From Paenibacillus swuensis (lineage in GTDB: Bacteria > Bacillota > Bacilli > Paenibacillales > DY6): DNA of 64,000 nucleotides. The number at the start of each line of letters is the position of its first letter. The first letter of the stretch is position 1. The stretch lies in assembly GCF_001644605.1 (NCBI RefSeq), contig NZ_CP011388.1, positions 4,321,501 to 4,385,500 of the forward strand, read 5' to 3'. Of this stretch, positions 16,215 through 25,600 are shown in pieces. A program made the position numbers and the translations under genes. The notes beneath the pieces were generated by a model. It was given only the letters and a program-made list of their open reading frames with translations, searched no databases and was not told where the DNA came from.

Positions 16215-16229
16215 TAGTAATATTTACGA
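16215..16229. promoter_or_regulatory. Zur-box-like palindrome between cobW and the permease operon
   Basis: TAGTAAT-A-TTTACGA matches the Bacillus Zur box core TCGTAAT-N-ATTACGA at 12 of 14 palindromic positions. It lies between the divergent CobW gene and the permease/TIGR03943 operon, both expected in zinc homeostasis. Confidence 0.55.
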
Positions 16230-16357
16230 ATAACAAGAATAGATTAGGATTAGGTTATGCAGATGAGGAAAATTCACAGAGATGTGCTATTCAATCTCAA
16301 TCTAGCATATTATTCTATGAAACTATCACTCTACTCATGGAGGAGGAGCTGAGCTTG

Positions 16358-17347
16358 ATGAATCCAGATCTGCAAAATTTTAAAACCATTTTTTTAAGCA
16401 TCATTTTGGAAGCTTTTCCTTTTATTTTGTTAGGCGTAATGGTATCCGCATTGCTTCAAATGTTTGTATCCGAAGAAACCATCAGACGTCTTATGCCGCG
16501 GAATTATATATTAGGGATTGTGGTTGCCTGTCTATTAGGGATCATTGCCCCTTTGTGCGAATGCGGAATGATTCCGGTGGTTCGGCAATTGATCCGTAAG
16601 GGAATGCCGGTTTATGCCGGCGTCACCTATATTCTTGCCGCGCCGATTATCAATCCGGTGGTTTTCGCCTCGACGTCCATGGCTTTTCGCGCGGAGCCGG
16701 ATTTAGTGTTCGCTCGAATGGGACTGGCCTTTGTCGCTTCCGCGGTTATTGGACTCATTTTATACAAAACAGTGCGAGGCAATCCGTTGCGGGCTGCACC
16801 ATCCGGCAATGCAGGTGTGCAACATCTGCATACTGATGTCCATGATCCTCACCATCATCATGAGCATGATGGTAAACATCATCACCATGACCACCATCAC
16901 CATGTTCATCATCACCATCACAACCATCAGAAACTCGCAGGACGCGTTTCCGCTCTGTTGGCGCACGCTTCCGGTGAATTTTTTGATATGGGCAAATATC
17001 TGATGTTCGGCGCGCTGTTAACCGCCCTGATTCAGACCCTTTTGAGCCGTGAATTGCTGACAAGCTGGGGAAGTGATGTCATGGGCGGGCACCTGTTCAT
17101 GATGGGATTTGCTTACATTTTGTCCATATGCTCGACATCGGATGCCTTTGTTGCCTCGTCCTTCGGTTCATTATTCACCAAAGGTCCATTACTTACATTT
17201 CTGGTATTCGGACCGATGCTTGATTTGAAAACTACGCTGATGTTGCTGTCCACGTTCCGAGTGAAATTTGTTATGGGCCTGATGGCTCTAATCATTGTCG
17301 TTGTGGGGGTTGGGTCACTGATCACTGAATTGATCCTCTGGAAATAA
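16358..17347 (+). CDS. DUF318 (YraQ/YcgR-like) permease with His-rich loop
   Basis: A 329-aa membrane protein of the predicted permease family DUF318/ArsP_1. Two blocks of about four TM helices each are present; the family motif around PLCECGMIPVVRQL (residues 64-77) and APIINPVV is clear, and the second half has CSTSDAFVASSF. The cytoplasmic loop at about 160-192 is packed with His and Asp, a probable metal-binding linker. Substrate unknown; zinc or another divalent cation is inferred from this loop and the CobW and Zur-box neighbours. The start 16358 has GGAGGAG at 9 nt; the upstream ATG at 16337 has no RBS. Confidence 0.85.
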   Translation: MNPDLQNFKTIFLSIILEAFPFILLGVMVSALLQMFVSEETIRRLMPRNYILGIVVACLLGIIAPLCECGMIPVVRQLIRKGMPVYAGVTYILAAPIINPVVFASTSMAFRAEPDLVFARMGLAFVASAVIGLILYKTVRGNPLRAAPSGNAGVQHLHTDVHDPHHHHEHDGKHHHHDHHHHVHHHHHNHQKLAGRVSALLAHASGEFFDMGKYLMFGALLTALIQTLLSRELLTSWGSDVMGGHLFMMGFAYILSICSTSDAFVASSFGSLFTKGPLLTFLVFGPMLDLKTTLMLLSTFRVKFVMGLMALIIVVVGVGSLITELILWK

Positions 17348-17363
17348 AGAAAGGAGTGTTGTC

Positions 17364-18236
17364 ATGCGTCACAGCCATTCGAATTCCATGCTAATCCATT
17401 ACGGACTGCGGGCTTCCATTCTGCTCGGCTTTGCGTTACTCATCGTATTCCTGACCCGAAGCGGAGATCTCATCCTGTACATAGCACCGCGCATGCAGCT
17501 TTATGTGAAGCTATCAGCGATTGCATTTTTCGTGGCCGCCGTATATCAAGTGTATTTAATACTGGAGAACTCATCCGCACATTCAGATGACTGCCATTGT
17601 GAACACCCGCCTTCCCCTTCCCTGTTGAAAAATGGGATCACCTACACCCTGTTTCTGCTGCCGTTACTGCTAGGGTACCTTCTGCCGGATGAAGCGATGA
17701 ACAGCGCCATGGTGAATAAGAAAGGAATTAATTTGAGCTCCGCGCCAACCACAAATCCGCCCGGAGAAGGAATTCGGATCGCCGAAACAGGGCTTTTCCC
17801 GGCTGAGGACCCGTTCACCCAAATCTATGCGGACTATGCCAAGACCATTTATAAACATAACGTCATCGAAGTGAAAGACGAGTTGTATATTGAAACGTTA
17901 ACCACATTGGACATGTTCAGAAAGCCTTTTTTGGGCAAAACCATTTCAATTACCGGATTCATTTACCGTGCGGAAGGCATGAAAGCGAATGAATTCGCCG
18001 TAAGCCGTTTCAGTGTGGAATGTTGTTCCGCGGATGCGGCTCCTTACGGGATGTTGGCTGATTTCCCGAAAGCCTCGGTTCTCAAAGATAACGAATGGGT
18101 GCAGGTTGAAGGTAAGCTGTCGGAGTCGAAGCTTGGCGAGGAGCGCATTTTGAAAATCAATGTAACGAACATCCGCCGAATCACGGCGCCAGCCTCACCT
18201 TATGTCTATTACAATTATAACTTTGGTTCGGAATAA
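17364..18236 (+). CDS. TIGR03943 family membrane protein (YcgQ-like)
   Basis: A 290-aa protein with an N-terminal membrane region (several TM segments up to about residue 115) separated by a DDCHCEH metal-ligand-rich loop (about residues 75-82). A C-terminal soluble domain has the family motifs SITGFIYR and FAVSRFSVECCSADA. TIGR03943 proteins almost always follow a DUF318 permease, as here (16-bp gap), and the pair is thought to work together in metal handling. The 3' end overlaps the convergent ctaG gene by 22 bp. Confidence 0.88.
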   Translation: MRHSHSNSMLIHYGLRASILLGFALLIVFLTRSGDLILYIAPRMQLYVKLSAIAFFVAAVYQVYLILENSSAHSDDCHCEHPPSPSLLKNGITYTLFLLPLLLGYLLPDEAMNSAMVNKKGINLSSAPTTNPPGEGIRIAETGLFPAEDPFTQIYADYAKTIYKHNVIEVKDELYIETLTTLDMFRKPFLGKTISITGFIYRAEGMKANEFAVSRFSVECCSADAAPYGMLADFPKASVLKDNEWVQVEGKLSESKLGEERILKINVTNIRRITAPASPYVYYNYNFGSE

Positions 18237-19021
18237 TAAGGTTTCGGTAACGTTAATCTTTCTGTTCTTGCTGATCGGTACCATCCCGCAAAGAATAGGA
18301 TGAGAAGCAATGCCTCAATCACGTCGCCGCCATAATACATCAGCATGGCACCCGATTCCGCCTCTGCCCAGGGCACACCCTCCGGTGGATGCGCGTAAAT
18401 ATATTTGGACAATATCCCGTGTCCCGCCCAAGCTAATCCAAACACGATCGTGCGTGTGATGAAACTCGTTCGATGGAGCATAGATTCCGCGCGGAGAATG
18501 GAAACCGTGAAAAGGTAGCCGGCCAAGAAGACATGAAGATGCACCAGTACGTGGGCATAGAAATGATGTTGCATGAAGCTGTAAAGCTCGGTAGTATACA
18601 GCAGCCACAATCCTCCGATATTGAGAATGGCGGTAAAGACGGGATGACACAGCACTCTCGGAAGTTTCAGGGACAACCACCCGGTAAGACGGCGGGCATG
18701 CCGCACAGGTAACGAACGTAGAAGCAACGTTAACGGTAATGACATGGCAATAAAAATCGGAGCCAACATACCCAGAAACAAATGTCCGAACATATGTGTA
18801 TTAAAGTCCGTAGAAGTGTGATTAAACAAAGCAACAGCTATACATATCATGCCCGCCAACCAACACAGGGAACGATATAACGGCCAAGTTCGGCGGTAAC
18901 GTTGTTTGGATAATGTGACAGCAACCAGATAAGAAATTATAACTGTGCCTAGCACAAACCCGATCCAAATAACACTGACATGACTGCCTGCGTGGTGGGT
19001 ATGAATCATTACGGGATCCAT
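18215..19021 (-). CDS. ctaG: CtaG-like cytochrome c oxidase assembly factor (caa3_CtaG)
   Basis: A 268-aa polytopic membrane protein of the caa3_CtaG family with about seven TM segments and conserved His-bearing helices (HMFGHLFLGMLAPIFIAMSLP, HVLVHLHVFLAGYLFTVSI). It is thought to assist copper/haem delivery to caa3 oxidase. The start ATG 19019-19021 overlaps the preceding stop as TAATG and has GAAGGTG 8 nt upstream. The N-terminus HTHHAGSH is His-rich. No cytochrome oxidase genes are in the window. The 3' end overlaps the convergent TIGR03943 gene. Confidence 0.85.
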   Translation of the reverse strand: MDPVMIHTHHAGSHVSVIWIGFVLGTVIISYLVAVTLSKQRYRRTWPLYRSLCWLAGMICIAVALFNHTSTDFNTHMFGHLFLGMLAPIFIAMSLPLTLLLRSLPVRHARRLTGWLSLKLPRVLCHPVFTAILNIGGLWLLYTTELYSFMQHHFYAHVLVHLHVFLAGYLFTVSILRAESMLHRTSFITRTIVFGLAWAGHGILSKYIYAHPPEGVPWAEAESGAMLMYYGGDVIEALLLILFFAGWYRSARTERLTLPKPYYSEPKL

Positions 19022-19521
19022 TACGGATGCACCTTCAGTTCTGTGTTGGCCGTATCTTTTCTCTTGCGAACCATTAGCGCCAAGCCAACTCCAATCATTA
19101 GAAGAGCAAGCAGGTTCCACGTGAGGTCGTACGGTACAATGTTCACGTTATATCGAATTTGATGCAGCTTCATCAGCTTATGCTGAATCGTTCCGTCGTA
19201 TAATTGGAAAACCCCGGCCCCGAGTAATACTCCACCGAACCATTTGGCAGGCATCCAAGCTTGTTTTCGGCGTAGATCCGCATACATGAAGGAAGCGCCG
19301 ATCGTTGCGAACCAGCTTAAGGCGTGAAACAGCCCATCTGACACCAAACCCGCGTCTGTTGTGGATTTATCATAGAAATGATGCCAATGCAATAGCTGAT
19401 GAAACACGGTCTCATCGATGAAAGCAACAAAACCTACGCCGAACAGTATGCCGGACCAGCGATTTCGAGCGGCGGAAGAGGTTGAAGGTTTGAGCCTTTG
19501 TTGAGAAACCTGGGAAGCCAT
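19021..19521 (-). CDS. DUF2243 membrane protein
   Basis: A 166-aa protein with four predicted TM segments and the DUF2243 signature FIDETVFHQLLHWHHFY followed by GLVSDGLFHALSW. Function unknown; DUF2243 genes commonly precede ctaG-like genes as here, with a TAATG stop/start overlap. The start ATG at 19521 has AAAGGAG 10 nt upstream; the frame extends to 19590 without signal. The conserved His residues suggest metal or haem binding, which is inference. Confidence 0.8.
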   Translation of the reverse strand: MASQVSQQRLKPSTSSAARNRWSGILFGVGFVAFIDETVFHQLLHWHHFYDKSTTDAGLVSDGLFHALSWFATIGASFMYADLRRKQAWMPAKWFGGVLLGAGVFQLYDGTIQHKLMKLHQIRYNVNIVPYDLTWNLLALLMIGVGLALMVRKRKDTANTELKVHP

Positions 19522-19614
19522 TAGACATAATCTCCTTTCTGGGACCAAGTTATGGTAATGATTAGAATGCCCATTATATTTTCCGATCAACCCAACCGCC
19601 GATTGGATTTGGAT

Positions 19615-19645
19615 TAAAAAAAAGCATCCTCTGGTGAGGATGCTC
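19615..19645 (-). terminator. Intrinsic terminator of the alcohol dehydrogenase gene
   Basis: AGCATCCTC/GAGGATGCT 9-bp perfect stem with a four-base loop, followed on the minus strand by eight T residues. Confidence 0.9.
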
Positions 19646-19652
19646 GTTCATA

Positions 19653-20819
19653 TTACAGAGACATTCTGTAGATCGCCAAAATGTCTTCCCGGTTCAATCT
19701 CTTGAATTGTCCTACCGCACCGCCGGCTGCAAGAACTTTGTCAGCCATCAGCTCCAGGTTGGAATCATTGATGTTGTAATCACTCAGACGGCTTGGCGCG
19801 CCGATGGAGGTCCAGAAGTCGCGAAGCGCCTTGATGCCTTCCTCGGCAACCTGGCGGTCCGATTTACCTTCCGTGCTGACACCAAATACGTTCACAGCGA
19901 GTTGCTTGAAGCGCGTAACGTTCTCATCTAGCACATAGGTCATCCAATTCGGGAACAGAATCGCTAGTCCCCCGCCATGGGGAATATCATATACGGCTGA
20001 AACCGCATGTTCCAGACCATGATTCGCCCAGTCGCCGACTACACCCATGGACAGAACGCCGTTAAGCGCCAGAGTACCCGAATACAATACCGTTGCACGA
20101 TGTTCATAGTTGTTCAGGTCGTTAACCAGCTTCGGAGCTGTATCTATAACCGCACGCAAAATGGATTCACAGAAACCGTCCTGCACAAGGGTATTCGTAT
20201 CATGATGGAAGTACTGCTCAAAAACATGCGCCATCATATCGACCATACCGTACACGGTTTGATCTTGCGGAACGGAATTAGTGTGTTCCGGATCCAGGAT
20301 CGAAAACTTAGGGAATACCAACGGACTTCCCCAGCCATGCTTCTCATTTAATTCCCAGTTGGTGATTACGGATCCGGAGTTCATCTCAGAGCCCGTTGCC
20401 GCCAATGTCAAAACTGTGCCGAACGGCAATGCATCTTGGGCTGCCGTTTTCTTGCTGACGATGTCCCATACATCTCCGTCGTATTTCGCCGCAACCGCTA
20501 CAGCCTTCGTCGCGTCCAATACGCTCCCGCCGCCAACCGCCAACAGGAAGTCAATGCCATGCTCTTTGCAGATTTGCGCGCCCTTGTTCACCGTTGTATG
20601 TCTCGGGTTTGGTTCCACGCCTGATAATTCATGCACTTCCGCGCCAATCTCTTTCAGTATTGTCATTACGTTATCATAAATGCCGTTGCGTTTAATGCTG
20701 CCGCCGCCGTAAATGACAAGAACTTTACTTCCGTATTTAGGAACCTCTGTTGCCAATTGTTTCAACTGATCCTTACCAAATATTAATTTCGTCGGATTGT
20801 GATAGGCGAATGATTTCAT
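19653..20819 (-). CDS. Iron-containing alcohol dehydrogenase (YugJ/BdhA-like)
   Basis: A 388-aa group III alcohol dehydrogenase, the length of B. subtilis YugJ. NAD(P) binding is indicated by [10 protein letters not shown] and [14 protein letters not shown]; metal ligands lie in the region [10 protein letters not shown] (Asp/His) and in [21 protein letters not shown]. It probably reduces aldehydes such as butyraldehyde in the cytoplasm. The start ATG 20817-20819 ([15 protein letters not shown]) has AAAGGAG at 8 nt. It appears monocistronic with its own terminator. Confidence 0.92.
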   Translation of the reverse strand: MKSFAYHNPTKLIFGKDQLKQLATEVPKYGSKVLVIYGGGSIKRNGIYDNVMTILKEIGAEVHELSGVEPNPRHTTVNKGAQICKEHGIDFLLAVGGGSVLDATKAVAVAAKYDGDVWDIVSKKTAAQDALPFGTVLTLAATGSEMNSGSVITNWELNEKHGWGSPLVFPKFSILDPEHTNSVPQDQTVYGMVDMMAHVFEQYFHHDTNTLVQDGFCESILRAVIDTAPKLVNDLNNYEHRATVLYSGTLALNGVLSMGVVGDWANHGLEHAVSAVYDIPHGGGLAILFPNWMTYVLDENVTRFKQLAVNVFGVSTEGKSDRQVAEEGIKALRDFWTSIGAPSRLSDYNINDSNLELMADKVLAAGGAVGQFKRLNREDILAIYRMSL

Positions 20820-20892
20820 TGCTCCAGCTCCTTTGATCCCTAAAGGGGATAAATACAATACTTACTTATTGTAAGCATGCAGAAGGACAAAG

Positions 20893-21468
20893 TCAAATGG
20901 AAGTCTCGGCTGATTTTTTCTCCTTCATATAACACTGTCTGCAGAGGGGCAGATACTTCTCGTTGCCGCCGATGTCGATCTGTTCGCCGGTAAAGACAGC
21001 CTTGCCGTTCTTGAAGCGGGTGTTGAATCTCGCTTTACTTTTGCAATACCAACAGATGGTTTTCACTTCTTCAATTCGGTCCGCCAGTTCCAGAAGCCGC
21101 TTGCTGCCCTCGAACATTTCTCCTTGGAAATCGGTCATCAAACCGTATACGATCACCGGAATATCCAGCGTATCCACAATTTCCGCCAATAAATCAATTA
21201 ATTGCGTCGAAGCAAACTGACCTTCGTCCACAACTACGCAGTCCGGCTGCTCTTGTTGAACTTTCTCAAAAACCGTTTCATCCAATAAATAAGCTTCGCG
21301 CTGAATGCCCACCCGAGAGGTGACTTTCCCTAAACCATGCCTGTCGTCTATGGCGGATGTGAAAATAAGCACTTTTTTGCCTTGTTCTTCGTAGTTATTG
21401 GCTATTTTGAGAATATCAATCGACTTGCCGCTGTTCATCGTGCCGTATCTGTAATAAAGTTTAGCCAT
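20893..21468 (-). CDS. tdk: Thymidine kinase
   Basis: A 191-aa type II thymidine kinase. P-loop GTMNSGKS at residues 9-16, DEGQF (VVVDEGQFA) with the catalytic Glu, lasso region FEGSKRLLELAD and structural zinc ligands CWYC and CRQC. It phosphorylates thymidine for salvage. The start is preceded by GAGGA at a normal distance. Confidence 0.95.
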   Translation of the reverse strand: MAKLYYRYGTMNSGKSIDILKIANNYEEQGKKVLIFTSAIDDRHGLGKVTSRVGIQREAYLLDETVFEKVQQEQPDCVVVDEGQFASTQLIDLLAEIVDTLDIPVIVYGLMTDFQGEMFEGSKRLLELADRIEEVKTICWYCKSKARFNTRFKNGKAVFTGEQIDIGGNEKYLPLCRQCYMKEKKSAETSI

Positions 21469-21579
21469 AATCGTGTCCTCGTCTCCGCAATGTCAGCTAT
21501 GTAATCCCTAAAACCATAAGGATTTCAGTATACACAATCGACGCTTTTGCTGTCCATATGAAAGAACTTTAAATTAATC

Positions 21580-22320
21580 CTAATGTGCATGTAAGAAAGC
21601 TTGAAGCGTATGTATGAATTTATCCCGCTCCGTGTTGTGCAAATCGTGCCCGGACCTATGAAAAGTGACCACTTTACCGTTAGTGAGGTGCTTCGAGTAT
21701 TGTTGCTCATGCTCGTCCTGGATTAAGGCCTCTTCCGTTGCGCCTCTTAACACCAGAACGGGTACGTCTATCGAGTGTAACTCTTCCCAGAATTCAACTT
21801 CTTGCGACTCCCTTTGGATCCCATGGACCGCTTCCACACGGATGCATTCGATACGATGATGCGGAATCAGATAGTTATGAATATAATCCTCGGCCCACTC
21901 TTCCGACATTTGTTTATGCGCAGCCGGGTAGTCTTGAAGAATGATGGATCGAAGTGGAGGTCGATTTCGCAGTGCATAGCCTAAAGCATAGGACACCCCT
22001 CTGGAGTAGGCCATAAGGTGAAAGTTCTCAAGCTGCAGATGTTTCGTTACCGCAACAATATCCGATATGTGATGTTCCAGTGCGTACCCTTGCGCAGGAG
22101 TGTCGCTTAATCCTCTTCCTCGGAAGGACAGCGCTATACATCGACGGGGAGAAAGCTGCTCCATCAAGTCTTTATATTCCTCCGCGCGCATCGACAAACC
22201 CGGAGAGATCAGCAACGGAGAAAGATTTGTCTGAATTTCGTCGGTAGTCGGGACGGATTCTATGCAATGGATCGTGACGCCGCGGTTATTGATGAAGTGG
22301 TCTTTGAATTGAATTGTCAC
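21580..22320 (-). CDS. Alpha/beta hydrolase
   Basis: A 246-aa alpha/beta hydrolase fold protein. The oxyanion region is SPGLSMRAEEYKDL and SFRGRGLSDTP, the nucleophile elbow is AYSRG (small-x-S-x-G, Ala instead of the first Gly) and the C-terminal His is in HRSGHDLHN. No signal peptide, so cytoplasmic. Substrate unknown. The ATG overlaps the stop of the inositol monophosphatase-like gene by 4 bp, so the two form an operon. Confidence 0.85.
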   Translation of the reverse strand: MTIQFKDHFINNRGVTIHCIESVPTTDEIQTNLSPLLISPGLSMRAEEYKDLMEQLSPRRCIALSFRGRGLSDTPAQGYALEHHISDIVAVTKHLQLENFHLMAYSRGVSYALGYALRNRPPLRSIILQDYPAAHKQMSEEWAEDYIHNYLIPHHRIECIRVEAVHGIQRESQEVEFWEELHSIDVPVLVLRGATEEALIQDEHEQQYSKHLTNGKVVTFHRSGHDLHNTERDKFIHTLQAFLHAH

Positions 22321-23132
22321 AGAGGTTTTACCCCTTCACTAACCAATTGGAGCATGAGCTCGCGATCTCGCGGGTGGCAAGCAATAAGATACGGCTCGGT
22401 GCTCATACCCGTGAAATCTTTGCCTTCGAAATCCATCACCACTCCACCCGCTTCTTTCACCATAAGCACACCCGAGTATAAGTCATCTCCTTCGGAATTA
22501 TAGACGATGATACCGTCAATGGTGCCTTTAGCAAGCATGCACCAGACCAGTGTCGGAGCCCATAATCGTAATATTCGCTTAAACGTATGCTCCTCGAACT
22601 GACGTAGCAGTAAAGCTCCTGCATCTTTCTGCACCGCATGTCCTTGAATCCAACCAACGGTCATTTTACGAGGTTTGCGTTCTGTTGAATATATGAGTTC
22701 AATCTGTTGTCCGTTGCAAGTTGCTCCCCTGCCTTGTTCGGCGATGTACAGCTTATCTGTTATGGTCTCGTAGATAACACCCAGCACAGGTTTTTGACGA
22801 TACAACAGCGTGAGCGAAACCCCAAATAACGGGAGACCAATGGCGAAATTGTTGGTTCCGTCCAGTGGATCGACTAGCCATAACCAATCTCCCTCCACGC
22901 CAATCCAACCGGTTTCTTCACTGCGAATTTGATGATTCGGGAATTGTTCCTTCAGAGATGTCAGAATTACTCGTTCAGCCAGAAGATCCACCTCTGTTAC
23001 GATATCGCCGTGATCGCCTTTATCATCCGCCACGAAATCAAAACTCTCAAAGTGTTTTTTCTGGATTTGTCCCGCTTCTCGGGCTGCATTGACTGCTACG
23101 GTTTTGGCTTTGCTCAAAATATGATCGTGCAT
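22317..23132 (-). CDS. Inositol monophosphatase family protein
   Basis: A 271-aa Mg-dependent phosphatase with motif 1 WLVDPLDGTNNFAIGLPLFG, preceded by DIVTEVDLLAER and the metal Glu in RSEETGWI. Motif 2 is degenerate (LWAPTLVWCMLAKGTIDGIIVY with LYSGVLMVKEAGG). Such enzymes hydrolyse inositol-1-phosphate, histidinol phosphate or 3',5'-nucleotide bisphosphates; the exact substrate cannot be read. The start has AGGAGG upstream (TCAGGAGGAACCT). Confidence 0.88.
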   Translation of the reverse strand: MHDHILSKAKTVAVNAAREAGQIQKKHFESFDFVADDKGDHGDIVTEVDLLAERVILTSLKEQFPNHQIRSEETGWIGVEGDWLWLVDPLDGTNNFAIGLPLFGVSLTLLYRQKPVLGVIYETITDKLYIAEQGRGATCNGQQIELIYSTERKPRKMTVGWIQGHAVQKDAGALLLRQFEEHTFKRILRLWAPTLVWCMLAKGTIDGIIVYNSEGDDLYSGVLMVKEAGGVVMDFEGKDFTGMSTEPYLIACHPRDRELMLQLVSEGVKPL

Positions 23133-23211
23133 AGGTTCCTCCTGATCGGGATGTTGTGTAACAATGGTGCATATTGCTGATTATGGATTATCATACCATA
23201 ACCGCAAGCAC

Positions 23212-23250
23212 AACAAAGCCACCCGCGTATGAACCGCGGATGGCTTTGTG
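23212..23250 (-). terminator. Probable terminator after the ankyrin lipoprotein gene
   Basis: CACAAAGCCATCCGCG pairs with CGCGGGTGGCTTTGT on the minus strand with one G-U and a seven-base loop. The T-tract is short (TTTGTTG). Confidence 0.6.
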
Positions 23251-23281
23251 TTTGTGCGCGCGTGCGAGGATCGAGCACGCG

Positions 23282-24004
23282 TTATTCGGCGCCGGCGGCT
23301 TGCAGCATGCCGGCGATTTCGTGGTATCCCCGCTTGCTGGCGTGAGCCAGCGGGGATATGCCGTCGCGGTCGGGCAAGTTCACGTCCGCGCCATGGGTAA
23401 TCAGCAGCTTGACGATCTGCTGATGGTTCTGTCCGCCATCGCCCAGTACGATGGCTTCCATCAGTGCAGTCCAGCCCAGGTTGTTGACGTGATTGACGTC
23501 AACATCCGTGCGGGTCAGCAGTTCGCGGACAATCTCCACGTGTCCGCGGTCGCTGGCGGGGATCAGAGCCGTACCGCCGTAGCGGTTCGTCAGCTTGGTA
23601 TCCGCCCCCGCCTCAATCGCGAGTCGGAGAATGTCCATCAGCCCGTCGGCACCGGCGAGCAGCAGCGGATTGTCCGAACGGTGATCGCGAATGTTGATAT
23701 CGGCGCCGGCTTCAATCAACAGCTTCAGCACCTCCGGACGATCACCGTGGGTTGCGGCCATAGCGGCTGTGCGCCCTCTGCCGTCCACAACGTTAAGATC
23801 TCCGCCTTGCCGAATCCAATCTTGCACTTTCGTTACATCGCCGCGTTCGGCGGCTTCAATGAACTCCAGTCTCATCGATTCTTCCCCCTTCGTTATTGAC
23901 GATCCGTCCTTGCCCGCATGACCTTGTTGGCATGCCGTTAATACTGCCAACAACAGCATGACCAGAAGGAACCAGCCCCGGGATACATGATATGTGCGAT
24001 TCAT
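23282..24004 (-). CDS. Ankyrin-repeat lipoprotein
   Basis: A 240-aa secreted lipoprotein. A signal peptide with lipobox LTAC (cleavage before Cys25) is followed by a short linker and about five ankyrin repeats from residue 45 to the end (GRTAAMAATHGDRPEVLKLL, GGTALIPASDRGHVEIVREL and similar). Attached to the outer face of the membrane, it probably mediates protein-protein contacts; the partner is unknown. It is noticeably more GC-rich than its neighbours. It follows the SLH protein gene with a 3-bp gap, so the two probably share a transcript. Confidence 0.88.
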   Translation of the reverse strand: MNRTYHVSRGWFLLVMLLLAVLTACQQGHAGKDGSSITKGEESMRLEFIEAAERGDVTKVQDWIRQGGDLNVVDGRGRTAAMAATHGDRPEVLKLLIEAGADINIRDHRSDNPLLLAGADGLMDILRLAIEAGADTKLTNRYGGTALIPASDRGHVEIVRELLTRTDVDVNHVNNLGWTALMEAIVLGDGGQNHQQIVKLLITHGADVNLPDRDGISPLAHASKRGYHEIAGMLQAAGAE

Positions 24005-24007
24005 GTA

Positions 24008-25498
24008 TTACTTGGTTTGCAACTGAATGCCGTCCGCGGAAGCCCAAGCATTCGCCGGCGTTACTGTATAGGGTGTTCCGGATGCTAGTTTTGCGCCATT
24101 CTGCAATTCGAACACACCTGTTGCCACCTTGCGAGTCGTTACTTTGTAGGTAGCCGTTATTTTATTACCCGCTTGATCTGCAAGGATCACGCTGCGGCCG
24201 GAGAATATCTCATCCTTCGGATCCTGGGCAAGTGTAATGGCAATCGAAGTTTCATTTAACGGTTCCGCTGAAACTACTTTCAATGGCTCCACGGCCTTTG
24301 CTGTGAACGTTGCGTTTTCCATCGTAAACCAATCGGAGGCAATCGTGTATTTCATTCCGGGTTGCAGCGACTGTCCCTCCGGCAGTTTGAATTTGGGCGC
24401 TTGGCGTCCGTCCGTAGCTTGCGTATACGGAATATAGCTGGCAACGATCGGTTGACCGCCTTCAGGCGTTACCGTAACTTGTCTGGAACGAAGGGAGGAA
24501 ATAACCTCATAAGCTTTTCCGCCTGCAACGTTATCCTCGTTCAAGCTCATTTCCAAGCCGTTACGATTGCCATAGTAAGCCTCAACAACGTTTCCGTAAT
24601 CCGTTATGCCCTTCTCTAGAGAAGAACGAACTTCAAATGTATCGAATGCCACTTGTTCCGCATCCTGCATTGGAAGCTTGTTCGTCTTAGCTTCGAATGT
24701 ACCCGCCGATTTACCTTTATAACTAAGCTCGTAAGTTACTCCCGGTTTCTGAACGGTTACAGGGACAATATAGGTGGAAACCGAGCCGGTTTTTAATTGA
24801 GGAACATTGACAATCGTCATCCCTTGGCTAAAAGCGAAATTTTTCGCAGCCTGCGGCAAACTTACATCTTCAGCGGTCAATGGTGCTGAGAACTTAACTT
24901 GCAATGTAATGGGATTCAGCGCCTCCATCTTTTCAATCGCCGCATCAGGCGATGCGATATGCGGCTGAGCCAGAATGACCAACCCTGTGGTCAATGCCCG
25001 ACTAACCGTGGCATCCGCTTTATAACCGCCCGGCATCCAAGTTTGAACTACCGCTGGTTTTTTGCCTAGAACACCGCCCAACATGTTGGTAAAGTACTCT
25101 TGCGTTACTTCAGCGCGAGGTTGGAACAGCGTTTCATCTTTCGACAGCACCCCTTTGTTAACTAACGTTTCAACCGCATTGTGATACCACGCATCTGCAG
25201 GCACGTCCGTCATCGCGAGATCTCCCGCCGTATTGGTGTCGATCCGGAAAGCCTTAACCATAATTAACGCCAGCTCCGCTCTCGTAATAGCGCGTCCAGG
25301 CTTCAGCATCCCCTTCGCATCACCGGTTAAAACTTGCTGTTTCACCAAAGCTGTCATAGCCTCTTGATAAGCGCCGGCCTGTGCCAGATCTGCGAATTTG
25401 CCTGCCTGAGCATTCACACTCGCTGTTGTATAAGGTACAATCGCCGCGGAACCAATCGTAGCCGCCACCATCATCTTAAAAACCGTTTTCTTGTTCAT
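24008..25498 (-). CDS. S-layer-homology domain surface protein
   Basis: A 496-aa secreted protein. An N-terminal signal peptide ends near the TASVNAQA stretch. About two SLH-like modules lie at residues 35-150 (ITRAELALIMVKAFRI, DVPADAWYHNAVETLVNKGVL, then RAEVTQEYFTNMLG), which would anchor it to secondary cell-wall polymer. The rest is beta-rich, with ESTSIAITL-like blocks resembling bacterial Ig/fibronectin modules. Function beyond surface display is unknown. The start has GAGGAGG upstream. It lies just downstream of a two-component system that may regulate it. Confidence 0.87.
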   Translation of the reverse strand: MNKKTVFKMMVAATIGSAAIVPYTTASVNAQAGKFADLAQAGAYQEAMTALVKQQVLTGDAKGMLKPGRAITRAELALIMVKAFRIDTNTAGDLAMTDVPADAWYHNAVETLVNKGVLSKDETLFQPRAEVTQEYFTNMLGGVLGKKPAVVQTWMPGGYKADATVSRALTTGLVILAQPHIASPDAAIEKMEALNPITLQVKFSAPLTAEDVSLPQAAKNFAFSQGMTIVNVPQLKTGSVSTYIVPVTVQKPGVTYELSYKGKSAGTFEAKTNKLPMQDAEQVAFDTFEVRSSLEKGITDYGNVVEAYYGNRNGLEMSLNEDNVAGGKAYEVISSLRSRQVTVTPEGGQPIVASYIPYTQATDGRQAPKFKLPEGQSLQPGMKYTIASDWFTMENATFTAKAVEPLKVVSAEPLNETSIAITLAQDPKDEIFSGRSVILADQAGNKITATYKVTTRKVATGVFELQNGAKLASGTPYTVTPANAWASADGIQLQTK

Positions 25499-25600
25499 CT
25501 TGTTATTGCCTCCTCTGAATGGGGTTTCTTTCTACTTCCCTATCATAAGAGGTTGATCTAAACTGCAATGAAACGAAAGATTAAATCTTTATAAACTCCG

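Noticed and set aside
23174-23899. Plus-strand frame opposite the ankyrin lipoprotein gene
   Set aside because: Antisense shadow of a GC-rich repeat gene; no RBS or family features.
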